A stretch of 64,000 nucleotides of DNA. It comes from Telmatospirillum sp. J64-1 (GTDB taxonomy: Bacteria > Pseudomonadota > Alphaproteobacteria > Rhodospirillales > Magnetospirillaceae). Where the stretch lies: NCBI RefSeq assembly GCF_006980715.1, contig NZ_SBHN01000017.1, forward strand, positions 55,198 through 119,197. Direction: 5' to 3'. Of the stretch, positions 25,020 through 37,082 are shown piece by piece (positions within the stretch are counted from its first letter, which is position 1; each line of letters starts with the position of its first letter). The notes below the pieces were generated by a model. That model saw nothing but the letters and a program-made list of their open reading frames with translations, made no database searches and had not been told where the DNA came from. The position numbers and the translations under genes are program-made.

Positions 25020-25964
25020 CTACCAATAAAATCCATATCGACGGAATTTGGGCGGCAAGAACGAGGGTAGCCGTGGTTTATAAGACATGCCCGCAATTGT
25101 CGGATACTGCGGTGTTGCCAAGGCGGTGAGTTCACGCAGCCTGGCGATCCGACTTTCTGTGCTTGGATGCGTTCGCAAGAGAGACGGCTCGGGAATGCGC
25201 CGACCGGGAAGAAAAATTTCTTCCCAGAACCTTCCGACACGACGTTCGAGTTTGCTCAGCGCTCTCATGAGACCCTCCGGGTCGCCAGTCAGCTCTGCCG
25301 CCGCGCGATCTGCGTCATACTCGCGGGTGCGCGACAGGCCGAGCTGCACGAGCGCCATCAAGGTGGGCGCAAAGATGAGAAGCGCCACGATATGCCACGG
25401 AACATAGACCGCGCCCGCGAAAATAAGAGGTAGGTTGAGGAGCAGCAGGAATTGTCCAAGCCAACTCGCGATGGAAACCAACCGTGACATCATATCTGCC
25501 AATCCCATGATCCACAGGTCGCGGTTCGCGATGTGGCCAACTTCGTGAGCCAGGACGCCGACGAGTTCGCGACCGTCGAGGAGTTGAAGCAGTCCATCGG
25601 TGACGCAGATTGTACTGTCTTCCGGACTGCCCATCGCGAAGGCGTTCGGCAACGGGCTCGATACGCGATAGAGCTTCGGCGCGCGCGGCAAATCGGCACG
25701 TCGCGCAAGTTCCGCTATTCCTGCGACAAGGCCGGGCGCATCACGTCCCGTTATGCGCTCCGCCTGATATGCGGACAGCAAGAAGTCTTGCGGCAGATTG
25801 GGGGCAAAAATCAGACCCGCAACCATTCCGAAGGCAAGCAGCAGCCCGACCTCCGCGCCGACGACCGCTGTCATGGACACCCAGGCGATCATCGCCATAA
25901 GGCCAAGCAAGAGCGCGGATTGGACGAGATTGATAAATCGATGCCTCGTCGAGACAGCAGGCAT
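25020..25964 (-). CDS. HtpX-like M48 membrane metalloprotease
   Basis: 314 residues with two N-terminal membrane helices (residues 13-55) and the zinc motif HEVGH at 140-144, with the third ligand glutamate in REYDADRAA near 217. A further hydrophobic hairpin lies at about 165-210. HtpX degrades damaged membrane proteins together with FtsH, which is encoded in this island. It is the last gene of the leftward group Hsp20 x3-PsiE-DegP-HtpX, 9 bases after the DegP-like gene, so it is part of the same unit. Confidence 0.88.
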   Translation of the reverse strand: MPAVSTRHRFINLVQSALLLGLMAMIAWVSMTAVVGAEVGLLLAFGMVAGLIFAPNLPQDFLLSAYQAERITGRDAPGLVAGIAELARRADLPRAPKLYRVSSPLPNAFAMGSPEDSTICVTDGLLQLLDGRELVGVLAHEVGHIANRDLWIMGLADMMSRLVSIASWLGQFLLLLNLPLIFAGAVYVPWHIVALLIFAPTLMALVQLGLSRTREYDADRAAAELTGDPEGLMRALSKLERRVGRFWEEIFLPGRRIPEPSLLRTHPSTESRIARLRELTALATPQYPTIAGMSYKPRLPSFLPPKFRRYGFYW

Positions 25965-25973
25965 TTCCGGCTC

Positions 25974-27092
25974 CTATCGCGGTTCGCCAAGTGTGATCCT
26001 GAGGCTCTTGTGTTGATCGCCGCGCCGGAGGTGCAATTCAACCTGATCCCCGGGGCGATGCGCTTCGAGCGCCGCGATCAGGTCAGCCGCTTCATCAACT
26101 CTAGTCGCTCCAAGGCCGATTATCCGGTCGCCGGCTACAATGAACCCATCGCCGCTAATGCGGGCGGGGACCAGTCCCGCGCGGGCAGCGGGGCCGTCAG
26201 GATCGACTCCGAGGACCATGACGCCGGAGGAGCCATCCTGCGCGAGCATCGCGTCGACCCTGGGATCGAATAAGATGCCGAGTCGTGGTGGTGCATAGCT
26301 GCCGCGAGCGATGAGCTGTGGCACCACCCGGTTGACCGTATCGACGGGAACCGCAAAGCCGATTCCCGCACTGCCGCCGGATGGACTGAAAATCGCCGTG
26401 TTGACGCCGATCAGACGCCCCGCGCTGTCAATCAGAGGGCCACCGGAATTTCCGGGGTTAATTGCTGCGTCCGTCTGGATCAGGCCACGTATCGGGAGAC
26501 TGCCTTCTCCCGGCAATTCGCGGCCGAGAGCCGAGACAATTCCGGTCGTCATCGTCCAGTCCAAGCCAAACGGATTGCCGATGGCGAACACGCTCTGACC
26601 GACACGCAACTCGTTGCTGGTGCCGATGGGGATTGGCGGTGGCCGGTCAGAACCTACGCCGATATGCAGGACTGCCAGATCGTGCTCGGGGGCACGCCCC
26701 ACCAGGCGCGCGGAGAAGGCACGGCCATCAGCCAGCCTGACGACTGCCCGGCTCGCGCCGGCGATAACATGATTGTTCGTCACCACATGACCGAGTTCGT
26801 CCCAGACGAATCCTGAACCGTTCCCGCGCGGAACGTCATAGGCATTCCGGGTCCAGGGATCGACTACACGCTCGGCCGTCGTGATGAAGACGACACTGTC
26901 TCGAGCGGCGTTGAATACCGTGATGGTGCTTTGTTCAAACGCCGCCAGGTCGCCGCGCGGAGCCACGGCGCGCGGTTCGGCAAACCGACCGAGCACAACG
27001 CCCTGAATGATAGGAAAGCTCTGCCACACAATTATGATAAGGAGCGCGGCAGAGGTTACTGAAACAAGTCGAATGAAAAAGGTTCGGTTCAT
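25974..27092 (-). CDS. DegP/HtrA-like periplasmic serine protease
   Basis: 372 residues with an N-terminal membrane anchor (residues 6-27). The trypsin-like domain has H108 (TNNHVIAG), D138 (PEHDLAVLH) and S216 (NPGNSGGPL). One C-terminal PDZ domain occupies about residues 275-370. The single PDZ and membrane anchor resemble DegS/HtrA types of the tLST. It removes misfolded envelope proteins under heat stress. The start overlaps the psiE stop by four bases. Confidence 0.9.
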   Translation of the reverse strand: MNRTFFIRLVSVTSAALLIIIVWQSFPIIQGVVLGRFAEPRAVAPRGDLAAFEQSTITVFNAARDSVVFITTAERVVDPWTRNAYDVPRGNGSGFVWDELGHVVTNNHVIAGASRAVVRLADGRAFSARLVGRAPEHDLAVLHIGVGSDRPPPIPIGTSNELRVGQSVFAIGNPFGLDWTMTTGIVSALGRELPGEGSLPIRGLIQTDAAINPGNSGGPLIDSAGRLIGVNTAIFSPSGGSAGIGFAVPVDTVNRVVPQLIARGSYAPPRLGILFDPRVDAMLAQDGSSGVMVLGVDPDGPAARAGLVPARISGDGFIVAGDRIIGLGATRVDEAADLIAALEAHRPGDQVELHLRRGDQHKSLRITLGEPR

Positions 27093-27580
27093 TGACCGCC
27101 ATCTGCATTTTCAGTAGGGAGCTGTTCGCGCCGGTCCTGATCGCGCACGAGCCAATGGACAATCCCGAGCGCAAGCGCCGCGCCCGCGAGTGCGGCAATC
27201 TTGGATGATTCCGTCTCGCCGAGGTCCAGGATGATGAATTTGCGCGCGATGGCGAGGAGCGCGATCAGCACGATCGTGCGGACCTGGATGATCCCGAAGC
27301 TGCGTTCGGTCGTAACAAGAATGGAGCGCTTGAACTCGAGCGCGATCACCACGGTGAAGATCATGCCGAACACCACCTGGAAGGTGGCGTAATCGAGAGT
27401 GTCGAATGCCCCCAGAACCAGGTGGTTCACGACTTCGCGCATCAGCGCCCAGACCGATGCCACGACGATCGCCGCAATGATGACGCTGAGGACGAAGATG
27501 ACGATTTGTTCGAACTTCTCGTAGAGCGTCATCGCCGACCATTGTTCACGGGTCAGCCCGGGTTGTTTCAAGTCTTTCAT
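27089..27580 (-). CDS. psiE: PsiE-family membrane protein
   Basis: 163 residues from ATG 27580 with AGGGGAAG upstream. Four membrane helices are visible (VIFVLSVIIAAIVVASVWAL, then VVFGMIFTVVIALEF, IIQVRTIVLIALLAIA and AALAGAALALGIVHWLV). The conserved loops EFKRSI and RKFIILD fit the phosphate-starvation-inducible PsiE family, a usual member of heat-resistance loci. Its molecular role is not known. It is coupled to the DegP-like gene (ATGA). Confidence 0.85.
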   Translation of the reverse strand: MKDLKQPGLTREQWSAMTLYEKFEQIVIFVLSVIIAAIVVASVWALMREVVNHLVLGAFDTLDYATFQVVFGMIFTVVIALEFKRSILVTTERSFGIIQVRTIVLIALLAIARKFIILDLGETESSKIAALAGAALALGIVHWLVRDQDRREQLPTENADGGQ

Positions 27581-27700
27581 CTTCCCCTCCAAAAAAAGCC
27601 GCCCCGGGGAAAACAATCTCCCCGGGGGCTCCGTCAGACGTTGCGATATCACACGGAGCGGAGGGAGACACCGCAAACCGGCGACACCCGATTTGGCAAA

Positions 27701-28192
27701 TCAGCCGTTCTTGACCTCGATGCGCTTGACCTTCGCCTGCGCCTCGGGTGTCTGGGGCAGCTTGATCGTCAGAACCCCGTTCTTGAAGGATGCCTGCGCC
27801 TTTTCGCCATCCACGCCGGGCGGAAGCGGGATCGTGCGGTAGATCGCGCCGTAGCTGCGCTCGGAGAGATAGTATCCCTTCTTCTCCTCCTGGCGCTCGA
27901 TCTTCTTCTCCCCCTTCACGGTCAACATGTCATCGTTGACCGTCACCTCGATGTCCTTCATCTCCATGCCCGGCAGCTCGATCGACACTTCGATCGCGTT
28001 GTCGGTCTCGACCATGTCGGATTTGGCTTCGCCGCTGCCCCAGGGCCATTCGAACTGACCGACCCGGTTCCAGAAGTTCTCGAACACATGGTTCATTTCG
28101 CGCTGGAGTGTCGCGATCGGGTTATCTTCGCTGCTCTTGGCATCTGGCGCGCCGTCCTTGCGCGCCCAGGGGATGAGGTCTTTGATCTGCAT
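27701..28192 (-). CDS. Small heat shock protein Hsp20 (1 of 3)
   Basis: 163 residues with an alpha-crystallin domain at about 55-150: VSIELPGMEMKDIEVTVNDD, then LTVKGEKK and SFKNGVLTIKLPQ, the NGVL box of sHSPs. A C-terminal V-K-R-I-E-V stretch is typical. As a holdase it keeps unfolded proteins soluble for handover to the ClpK disaggregase of this island. It lies in tandem with two further Hsp20 genes of different sequence, suggesting distinct oligomers rather than recent duplication. Confidence 0.92.
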   Translation of the reverse strand: MQIKDLIPWARKDGAPDAKSSEDNPIATLQREMNHVFENFWNRVGQFEWPWGSGEAKSDMVETDNAIEVSIELPGMEMKDIEVTVNDDMLTVKGEKKIERQEEKKGYYLSERSYGAIYRTIPLPPGVDGEKAQASFKNGVLTIKLPQTPEAQAKVKRIEVKNG

Positions 28193-28212
28193 GATATGGT
28201 CTCCTTCGGTTT

Positions 28213-28611
28213 TCAGGCGCCCTTGACGGCGATCCTTTTCGGCTGCGCTTCAGGGGCTCGGGGGAGCGTCAGGGTGAGGACACCTCCATGCATCTCGGCC
28301 TCGATCCTGTCAGGGTCGAAGTCCTCGGAAAGCGTGAAGGCACGCTCGAAATCGCCCTCGCCATATTCGGCATAGGCAAGTTCGAGGTTTTCCGGCCGCA
28401 CCGGGTCAACCTTGCCGCGGATCGTCAACACGCGATTTTCCAGCGTGATTTCGACCGCATCGGGGGCGACCCCAGGCATTTCGAGCATCATGGAGACGCC
28501 CTGATCGGTTTCGACGATATCGGTCAGCGGGCGGTAGATGCGGCCGCCGCCGGTTGTCTCGGGCGAGTCTGTCGGTGTCTTTTCGGTGGCTTGCGTGATG
28601 TCGGGGCTCAT
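28213..28611 (-). CDS. Small heat shock protein Hsp20 (2 of 3)
   Basis: 132 residues with an alpha-crystallin domain (MMLEMPGVAPDAVEITLENR, then VLTIRGKV, FERAFTLSEDFD, HGGVLTLTLPR). The N-terminal arm is short and polar. It ends 14 bases before the start region of the third gene's neighbour, in the same leftward unit. The short GKVDP insert and FERAF box resemble class C-type sHSPs of stress-tolerance loci. Chaperone holdase role by family. Confidence 0.9.
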   Translation of the reverse strand: MSPDITQATEKTPTDSPETTGGGRIYRPLTDIVETDQGVSMMLEMPGVAPDAVEITLENRVLTIRGKVDPVRPENLELAYAEYGEGDFERAFTLSEDFDPDRIEAEMHGGVLTLTLPRAPEAQPKRIAVKGA

Positions 28612-28625
28612 CGTTCCAGCTCCTC

Positions 28626-29051
28626 TCAGGCTGCCTTGATTTCGATTCTCTTCGGCTTCGTTTCCTCGGGCCTGGAGATGACGATCCGCAATACGCCGTT
28701 CGTCATCCTCGCCTCGACCTTGTCATCCGAGGCCGCGAACGGCAGACGGATAGCGCGGGAGAACCTGCCGTAACCGCGTTCGTTGCGGTGCCAGCGCGCA
28801 CCTTCGGGAACCTCGGGCGCCTTGCGTTCGCCCGACAGCGTCAGGACGTTGTCCTTGATCGAAATTTCAATGTCGCCCGGTTCGATGCCGGGAAGTTCAG
28901 CGGTGACGGCGACGGCCTCAGGGCCTTGCCAGACATTCACCGCCGGGAACGCCGCGCGGGACGTCGGCCAGACGCCGCGGTCGAGATCGCGCATCATGGA
29001 GCGCATCAGCGCGAAGGGATCGCTGCGGCGCAGATATGTCGGATAGAGCAT
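28626..29051 (-). CDS. Small heat shock protein Hsp20 (3 of 3), first gene of leftward unit
   Basis: 141 residues from ATG 29051; the longer upstream reading has no plausible site. The alpha-crystallin domain runs from about 38 to 140: VTAELPGIEPGDIEISIKDN, then LTLSGERKAP, RFSRAIRLPF and MTNGVLRIVISRP. It is transcribed divergently from the MarR gene across a 200-base region with an AT-rich palindrome, so it likely shares the control of the whole island. Confidence 0.92.
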   Translation of the reverse strand: MLYPTYLRRSDPFALMRSMMRDLDRGVWPTSRAAFPAVNVWQGPEAVAVTAELPGIEPGDIEISIKDNVLTLSGERKAPEVPEGARWHRNERGYGRFSRAIRLPFAASDDKVEARMTNGVLRIVISRPEETKPKRIEIKAA

Positions 29052-29172
29052 TGCTGGCCTCCTGCTGCTGATCGATGCCCCCGAACCGGCGGCATGGTCC
29101 GAGCGGGCAACGGTGCCGGCCAGATGTCGGTTCGGAGACCGCCCATCAAGATAGGCGGTTCCCATTTATTAT

Positions 29173-29198
29173 GCAAGCATATATAATGTATGCATTGC
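29173..29198. promoter_or_regulatory. AT-rich dyad over a TATAAT box, candidate MarR operator
   Basis: GCAAGCATA at 29173-29181 and TATGCATTGC at 29189-29198 form an imperfect dyad (inner GCATA/TATGC perfect) around TATAAT at 29182-29187. It lies in the divergent gap between the Hsp20 and MarR genes, the expected position for autoregulation by MarR. Confidence 0.5.
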
Positions 29199-29254
29199 GT
29201 TTTGGATGGAGTGCGGTCTCTCCTGTGTCCCATGCAATCGGAGGAAGGATACCC

Positions 29255-29683
29255 ATGATCTCTTCGGACATCGCGCTGATCGGGACGACGATCCACCGGG
29301 TCGCGCAGCTCATCCAGCAGCGGATCGACCAAGAAATTCGCGGCAGCGGCCTGACCCGCCTGTCCTGGATGGCGGCGGCGCATGTCGAGGATGAGCCTGG
29401 GCTGACCATCGGCGATCTGGCCGACCGGCTGGAGGTCGGCCCGGCCACAGCCGGCCAGCTCGTCGATCGCATGGTCAGGGGCGGCTGGGTCGAGCGGTCG
29501 CCCTCGCCCGACGACAGGCGGGCGCAGATCGTCACGGCAACGTCGAAGGCCCGGGCGATGCTGAAGGAACTCGCGCCGCGGCAATCGGCGCTCGAAGATG
29601 AAATCCTGCAGGATCTGTCGGCGGACGAAAGGCGCGTCCTGCTGGCGCTGCTCGAGCGGATCAGGGCGCGGATCGGGCGCTAG
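29255..29683 (+). CDS. MarR-family regulator of the stress island
   Basis: 142 residues from ATG 29255 with GGAGGA upstream. Winged HTH: LTIGDLADRLEVGPATAGQL, then VDRMVRGGWVERSPSPDDRRAQIV, which carries the DxR wing signature. It sits between the leftward Hsp20 operon and ftsH, 17 bases ahead of the latter, so it is cotranscribed with ftsH-clpK. It probably represses both divergent promoters. The inducer is unknown. Many enterobacterial heat-resistance loci do not show a MarR gene in this position, so the control may differ here. Confidence 0.8.
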   Translation: MISSDIALIGTTIHRVAQLIQQRIDQEIRGSGLTRLSWMAAAHVEDEPGLTIGDLADRLEVGPATAGQLVDRMVRGGWVERSPSPDDRRAQIVTATSKARAMLKELAPRQSALEDEILQDLSADERRVLLALLERIRARIGR

Positions 29684-29700
29684 TGAAAGGGACAAGGGGC

Positions 29701-31533
29701 ATGGAAAAGAAGACCGAATACAACATCTGGTACTGGGTGGTGGCTTTCATAGCCGTGCTTTTCATCCAGAACCTGATCGCCGGCTGGCAATCCGTCGCGC
29801 CGATCAGCTACAGCCAGTTCGAGAAGTATCTCGCTGACGGGAAAATTTCCTCTGTCGCGGTCGGGTCAGACACTATCACAGGCACCTTCGCCGAACCGGT
29901 CGACGGCAAGAAGCAGTTCGTGACGACCGTAGTGAATCCCGCAATCCTGGAACGGATAGACCGGTCAGGTATCGAGATCACTGGCGTTCCGCAAAACACT
30001 TTTCTCGGCACGCTGATTTCCTGGGTGGCGCCTGCGCTTGTCTTCTTCGGAATCTGGATGCTGCTGTTCCGCAAGTTCGCCGACAAGCAGGGTTTCGGCG
30101 GGTTCATGCAGGTCGGCCGCAGCAAGGCCAAGGTCTACATGGAAAAGGAAACCGGCGTCAGCTTTGCCGACGTGGCCGGCGTGGACGAGGCCAAGGCCGA
30201 GCTGGAGGAGGTCGTGGAGTTCCTCAAGAACCCGGCCGAATACGGAAAGCTGGGCGCACATATCCCCAAAGGCATATTGCTCGTTGGGCCGCCGGGCACC
30301 GGCAAGACGCTGCTGGCGCGCGCGGTGGCGGGTGAGGCGGGCGTGACCTTCTTTTCGATCTCGGGCTCCGAGTTCGTCGAGATGTTCGTGGGCGTCGGCG
30401 CCGCACGGGTGCGCGACCTGTTCGAGCAGGCCCGGAAATCCGCCCCAGCGATCATCTTCATCGACGAACTCGACGCTCTTGGGAGGGCGCGCTCCTCCGG
30501 CCAGATCGCCGGTGGCCATGATGAGCGTGAGCAGACGCTGAACCAGCTTCTGACCGAGCTCGACGGCTTCGACCCTTCGGTGGGCATCGTGCTCTTGGCC
30601 GCCACCAACCGACCAGAGATCCTCGACCCCGCGCTGCTGCGTGCGGGACGCTTCGACCGTCAGGTGCTGGTGGACCGGCCGGACAAGAAGGGGCGTGTGC
30701 AGATCTTGAATGTGCACATGAAGAAGGTGACGCTCGCCCCGGACGTCGATGCCGAGAAGGTCGCGGCGCTTACTCCCGGGTTCTCGGGCGCTGACCTCGC
30801 CAACCTCGTCAACGAGGCCGCGCTCCTGGCCACGCGCCGCAAGGCGGATGCGGTGACGATGGACGACTTCAACAATGCCGTCGAGCGCATCGTCGCTGGG
30901 CTTGAAAAGAAGAACCGCGTCCTCAACCCGCGCGAACGCGAGATCGTGGCGCATCACGAGATGGGGCACGCGCTGGTGGCGATGGCGCTGCCGGGGGTGG
31001 ATCCGGTGCACAAGGTCTCGATCATCCCGCGCGGGATTGGCGCGCTTGGCTATACGATCCAGCGCCCGACCGAGGACCGCTTCCTGATGACGCGGGAGGA
31101 GCTCGAGAACAAGATCGCAGTCCTGCTTGGCGGGCGTGCGGCAGAGAAGATCATCTACGATCAGTTCTCGACGGGGGCGGCCGACGATCTGGTCAAGGCG
31201 ACCGACATCGCCCGCGCGATGGTGGCCCGCTACGGCATGGACGAAGACCTCGGTCATGTCAGCTATGACACCGACCGCCCGGGCTTTCTCGGCACCGGCG
31301 ATCAGGCGTCCTGGCTCAACCGCCGCTACAGCGAGGCCACGGCCGAGCGGATGGACGCGAAGGTGCGCGACATCGTGGATGGCGTGTTCAAGCGCACCCT
31401 CGCCCTTCTTGAGACCAATCGGGATCTTCTTGAGCAATCGGCGCAGGATCTCCTGCAACGGGAGACACTGGACGAGCCCGATCTGGTGGCAATTGCGTCC
31501 AAGGTGAAACGAACGGAAGCAGTCGCTGCGTGA
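29701..31533 (+). CDS. ftsH: FtsH-type ATP-dependent zinc metalloprotease
   Basis: 610 residues: two N-terminal membrane helices (residues 10-28 and about 105-123) flanking a small periplasmic domain; AAA+ module with Walker A GPPGTGKT near 197-204 and DELDALGR Walker B; the SRH region [21 protein letters not shown]; and zinc site HHEMGH near 419. It is slightly shorter at the C-terminus than E. coli FtsH. It would be an additional copy, used to extract and degrade damaged membrane proteins. It lies between marR and clpK and is likely induced with them. Confidence 0.93.
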   Translation: MEKKTEYNIWYWVVAFIAVLFIQNLIAGWQSVAPISYSQFEKYLADGKISSVAVGSDTITGTFAEPVDGKKQFVTTVVNPAILERIDRSGIEITGVPQNTFLGTLISWVAPALVFFGIWMLLFRKFADKQGFGGFMQVGRSKAKVYMEKETGVSFADVAGVDEAKAELEEVVEFLKNPAEYGKLGAHIPKGILLVGPPGTGKTLLARAVAGEAGVTFFSISGSEFVEMFVGVGAARVRDLFEQARKSAPAIIFIDELDALGRARSSGQIAGGHDEREQTLNQLLTELDGFDPSVGIVLLAATNRPEILDPALLRAGRFDRQVLVDRPDKKGRVQILNVHMKKVTLAPDVDAEKVAALTPGFSGADLANLVNEAALLATRRKADAVTMDDFNNAVERIVAGLEKKNRVLNPREREIVAHHEMGHALVAMALPGVDPVHKVSIIPRGIGALGYTIQRPTEDRFLMTREELENKIAVLLGGRAAEKIIYDQFSTGAADDLVKATDIARAMVARYGMDEDLGHVSYDTDRPGFLGTGDQASWLNRRYSEATAERMDAKVRDIVDGVFKRTLALLETNRDLLEQSAQDLLQRETLDEPDLVAIASKVKRTEAVAA

Positions 31534-31596
31534 CACGGTCACTGGCGCAGATGATCGGCGGACAACCCTGACTGGATAAGGAAACGGAGAAGACGA

Positions 31597-34503
<2,907 letters not shown>

Positions 34504-34581
34504 CGTTGCGAGGGACTGGCCCGGCGCGATGACGGTCGCGCCGGCTTGTTTCGTCGAAAAGCGACAAGAAGGTTTAACGGC

Positions 34582-35721
34582 ATGAAAGTTATAAGAGCGT
34601 TTCGCAATCTCGACCGGCACGGCCAACAGCGCGCGCCTGAGGTCATCGAGGAAGAGGTGCGGCAACTTGAACCGCATCTTGTACGCTTCCGCGAGGAACT
34701 CGTCCGGCTCGAGGTCGTCGCCTCGCAGACGAAGGGCAAGACGCGCATCCAGGTCAGCCTGCGCCTGCAACTGCCCTCGGGAATGATCACGGCGCAGGAA
34801 GAGGGGTTCGAGATCGAGCCTGCCCTGCGCAAGGCCTTTGCCGATCTGCGCCACCGGATCGATCGGCATGTGGCACGCCTCAAGCACGAGCCTGAGTACA
34901 AGCGTCCCGCCCGCCGGCGCCGAATCGGCGCCCCGCTGGCGCCCGCGCGGGATGCGGCGGAAGCGGAACGGCGCCAGCTCTTCTTCGACCTGATCGAGGA
35001 TCATCTCGATACGGTCTACGACACCGTCAGGCGTGAGTTGACCTATCTCGAATGCAGCGGATCGGTACCACAGGGCTATCTTGCCGTTCGCGATATCGTC
35101 GATGCGACGATCCTCAAGGGGCTCGACCGCTTCGAGCGGCGGCCGACCGAATTCTCAGTCGGCGATTGGCTCACGCAACTGGCCTTCGAGACCATCGAGG
35201 CCGAGGCGCAGGCCGCGCGCCGCGCGGTGCCCGAGGATGCCGCCCCGATCGACGCTGCACCCGAGGCGCCGGCCGGGGAGCCTACCGAGTCGGATGAGGA
35301 GATGTTCGAGTTCTATCAGCCCGACGATGTGCTGCTTCTCGAGGAGCTCATCGCCGACGACGGTGGGGACGACCCCGAAACGGCTGTCGCGAAACGCCAG
35401 GACGCGTTGGCCCTTCACCGGGCGATGGCCGGTCTTCCAGCGCTATGGCGCAGGGTTCTGTTTCTCGTCGATCTGAACGACACCCCGCTTGAAAAGGCCT
35501 CTTCGGTTCTCGGCATTCCTGAAGACGACGTGACCCGGATCGTCCAGTCGGCTCGCGATTATCTTCGCGATAAACTGCGTGACTCAGGTCAGTCTTCCGA
35601 TACCGCTCATGCGCTTTTTGAAAGTGCTCACCAGAGGAGGTTGCGAATTCCACAGCCCCTTCGGGATCGCGCCCGTCTGGAACGCGCTTTTCTGGGGGAC
35701 AGCCGAGGGGAAGCACCATGA
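34582..35721 (+). CDS. Fusion: HPF/RaiA-like ribosome-hibernation domain plus sigma-like domains
   Basis: 379 residues from ATG 34582. Residues 1-105 follow the HPF/RaiA pattern (LVRLEVVASQTKGKTRIQVS, then LPSGMITAQEEG, ALRKAFADLRHRIDRHVARL). Residues about 130-215 resemble sigma-70 region 2 (FFDLIEDHLDTVYDTVRREL, VDATILKGLDRFERRP, WLTQLAFETIEAEAQA). Residues about 280-345 resemble region 4 (AMAGLPALWRRVLFLVDLND, then ASSVLGIPEDDVTRIVQSAR). A negatively charged linker separates regions 2 and 4. It could couple ribosome inactivation to transcription of stress genes, or act purely as a translation factor. Both readings are inference from residue patterns. It follows clpK by 78 bases. Confidence 0.65.
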   Translation: MKVIRAFRNLDRHGQQRAPEVIEEEVRQLEPHLVRFREELVRLEVVASQTKGKTRIQVSLRLQLPSGMITAQEEGFEIEPALRKAFADLRHRIDRHVARLKHEPEYKRPARRRRIGAPLAPARDAAEAERRQLFFDLIEDHLDTVYDTVRRELTYLECSGSVPQGYLAVRDIVDATILKGLDRFERRPTEFSVGDWLTQLAFETIEAEAQAARRAVPEDAAPIDAAPEAPAGEPTESDEEMFEFYQPDDVLLLEELIADDGGDDPETAVAKRQDALALHRAMAGLPALWRRVLFLVDLNDTPLEKASSVLGIPEDDVTRIVQSARDYLRDKLRDSGQSSDTAHALFESAHQRRLRIPQPLRDRARLERAFLGDSRGEAP

Positions 35722-36296
35722 TGCGCGGTCACAATCGTCCACCCTTTCCGCCGAAGATACCCGGGACCAACACGAGGTCATGGGACGTCCCGACCGCGAT
35801 CATCTACCGGCCGGCACGTTCCGCGATGACGTCGGCGCCGCGGCCCAACTACTGGATACTGGAGTTCGAGCCGTCGCGTCCGCCCCAAATCGAGCCGCTG
35901 ATGGGATATACCTCCAGCGACGATCCCTATCGTTCGATCCGGCTGAAATTCCCCGACCGCGAAAGCGCCGTTGAATTCGCGGAGCGGCAAGACTGGCGCT
36001 ACCTCGTGCGCGAAGACACGACTCACAGGCGTGCGCCTGACCGTTGGCGGGGAGAGGAACGGCATCGGCTCTACAAGGGAGCCGATGCGCCTGAAGCCTT
36101 CCGCATACCGTCCCGCGTGGATCACGGTCGCTCGGATCACCGCCTCAGGCGCGCGGTCGAGCAGGAAGGCACGGTGGACTTGTCGTCGCAAGAACAGGCC
36201 GAATTCGATCCGGTGCTCGAAGCCTCACTCGAATCCTTCCCAGCCTCCGATCCGCCGGCCTGGACGGGCGTGACGATAGCCGGGAAAGAACAATGA
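35718..36296 (+). CDS. NDUFS4-like (complex I accessory subunit) protein
   Basis: 192 residues, with ATG overlapping the previous stop. Residues 22-105 match the ETC complex I NDUFS4/18-kDa family: IIYRPARSAMTSAPRPNYWI, then LEFEPSRPPQIEPLMGYTSS, IRLKFPDRESAVEFAERQDW. A C-terminal tail carries EASLESFPASDPPAWTG, a motif repeated in many small stress-related proteins. In mitochondria and alphaproteobacteria NDUFS4 stabilises the NADH dehydrogenase module. A role here in protecting complex I under heat or oxidants is inference. It is an unusual gene for a heat-resistance island. Confidence 0.65.
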   Translation: MMRGHNRPPFPPKIPGTNTRSWDVPTAIIYRPARSAMTSAPRPNYWILEFEPSRPPQIEPLMGYTSSDDPYRSIRLKFPDRESAVEFAERQDWRYLVREDTTHRRAPDRWRGEERHRLYKGADAPEAFRIPSRVDHGRSDHRLRRAVEQEGTVDLSSQEQAEFDPVLEASLESFPASDPPAWTGVTIAGKEQ

Positions 36297-36329
36297 ACGG
36301 AATGTCTAGCGCGAGCGAGGATCTGCCGC

Positions 36330-37082
36330 TTGTTTCCCTATCTTGACAGCGTCGCGCGCCGCTACCCGCCCGTCATCGTTTGGGCGGTCATCGGCATGAG
36401 CGTCCTCGCGTTTCTCTATCAGACCAGCCTGCCGCCGCGCGTGCTGGACCGGTTCCTGTTCGAGTTCGCGCTGGTGCCCTCGCGCTTCTTCGGACAGCTA
36501 AGCCTCGTCGCCCCATCGGACTGGACCCCTTTCCTGACCAACATCTTCCTGCACGGGGGCTGGCTGCACCTCATCTTGAACATGTGGACGCTCTGGATCT
36601 TCGGCCCCGCCGTCGAGGATCGGCTCGGACCGGGTCGATTCACGCTGTTCTATCTGTTCTGTGGTGTGGCGGCCGGACTGGCGCACGCGCTGGCGAACCC
36701 CGACTCGGTCGTTCCCGCGCTTGGCGCGTCGGGGGCGATCGCGGGCGTGATCGGTTGCTACGCACGCATGTTTCCGGCGGCTCGGCTGGTGGTGATCGTG
36801 CCGATTCTGTTCATTCCGCTGTTCTTCGAAGTGCGCGCGTTCATTTTCGCAATGATCTGGTTCTTCATGCAGGTCATTCCCGGCTTTCTGTCGCTCGGCA
36901 GCGATCAGGCCACGGGCGGGATCGCCTGGTGGGCGCATATCGGCGGGTTTGTCGCCGGTTGGCTCGTAACGCCACTCCTGCGACGGCGCGCCGACGCCTA
37001 TCGCCACTATTATCGCGACGAGGGCATCTATGGCTTTCTGCCGGATGGCCGACGGGAAGGAGGACAAGGTCCATGGACATAA
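36330..37082 (+). CDS. Rhomboid-family intramembrane serine protease
   Basis: 250 residues from TTG 36330 (GAGCGAGGA ahead). Six membrane helices; HGGWLHLILNMWTLWIFG loop; catalytic GASGAIAG with S134 and the histidine in WWAHIGGFVAG (H203). The dyad is intact, so it should cleave membrane substrates. The end overlaps the following ClpP-fold gene by 10 bases, suggesting joint action on membrane-protein quality control. Substrate unknown. Confidence 0.85.
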   Translation: MFPYLDSVARRYPPVIVWAVIGMSVLAFLYQTSLPPRVLDRFLFEFALVPSRFFGQLSLVAPSDWTPFLTNIFLHGGWLHLILNMWTLWIFGPAVEDRLGPGRFTLFYLFCGVAAGLAHALANPDSVVPALGASGAIAGVIGCYARMFPAARLVVIVPILFIPLFFEVRAFIFAMIWFFMQVIPGFLSLGSDQATGGIAWWAHIGGFVAGWLVTPLLRRRADAYRHYYRDEGIYGFLPDGRREGGQGPWT

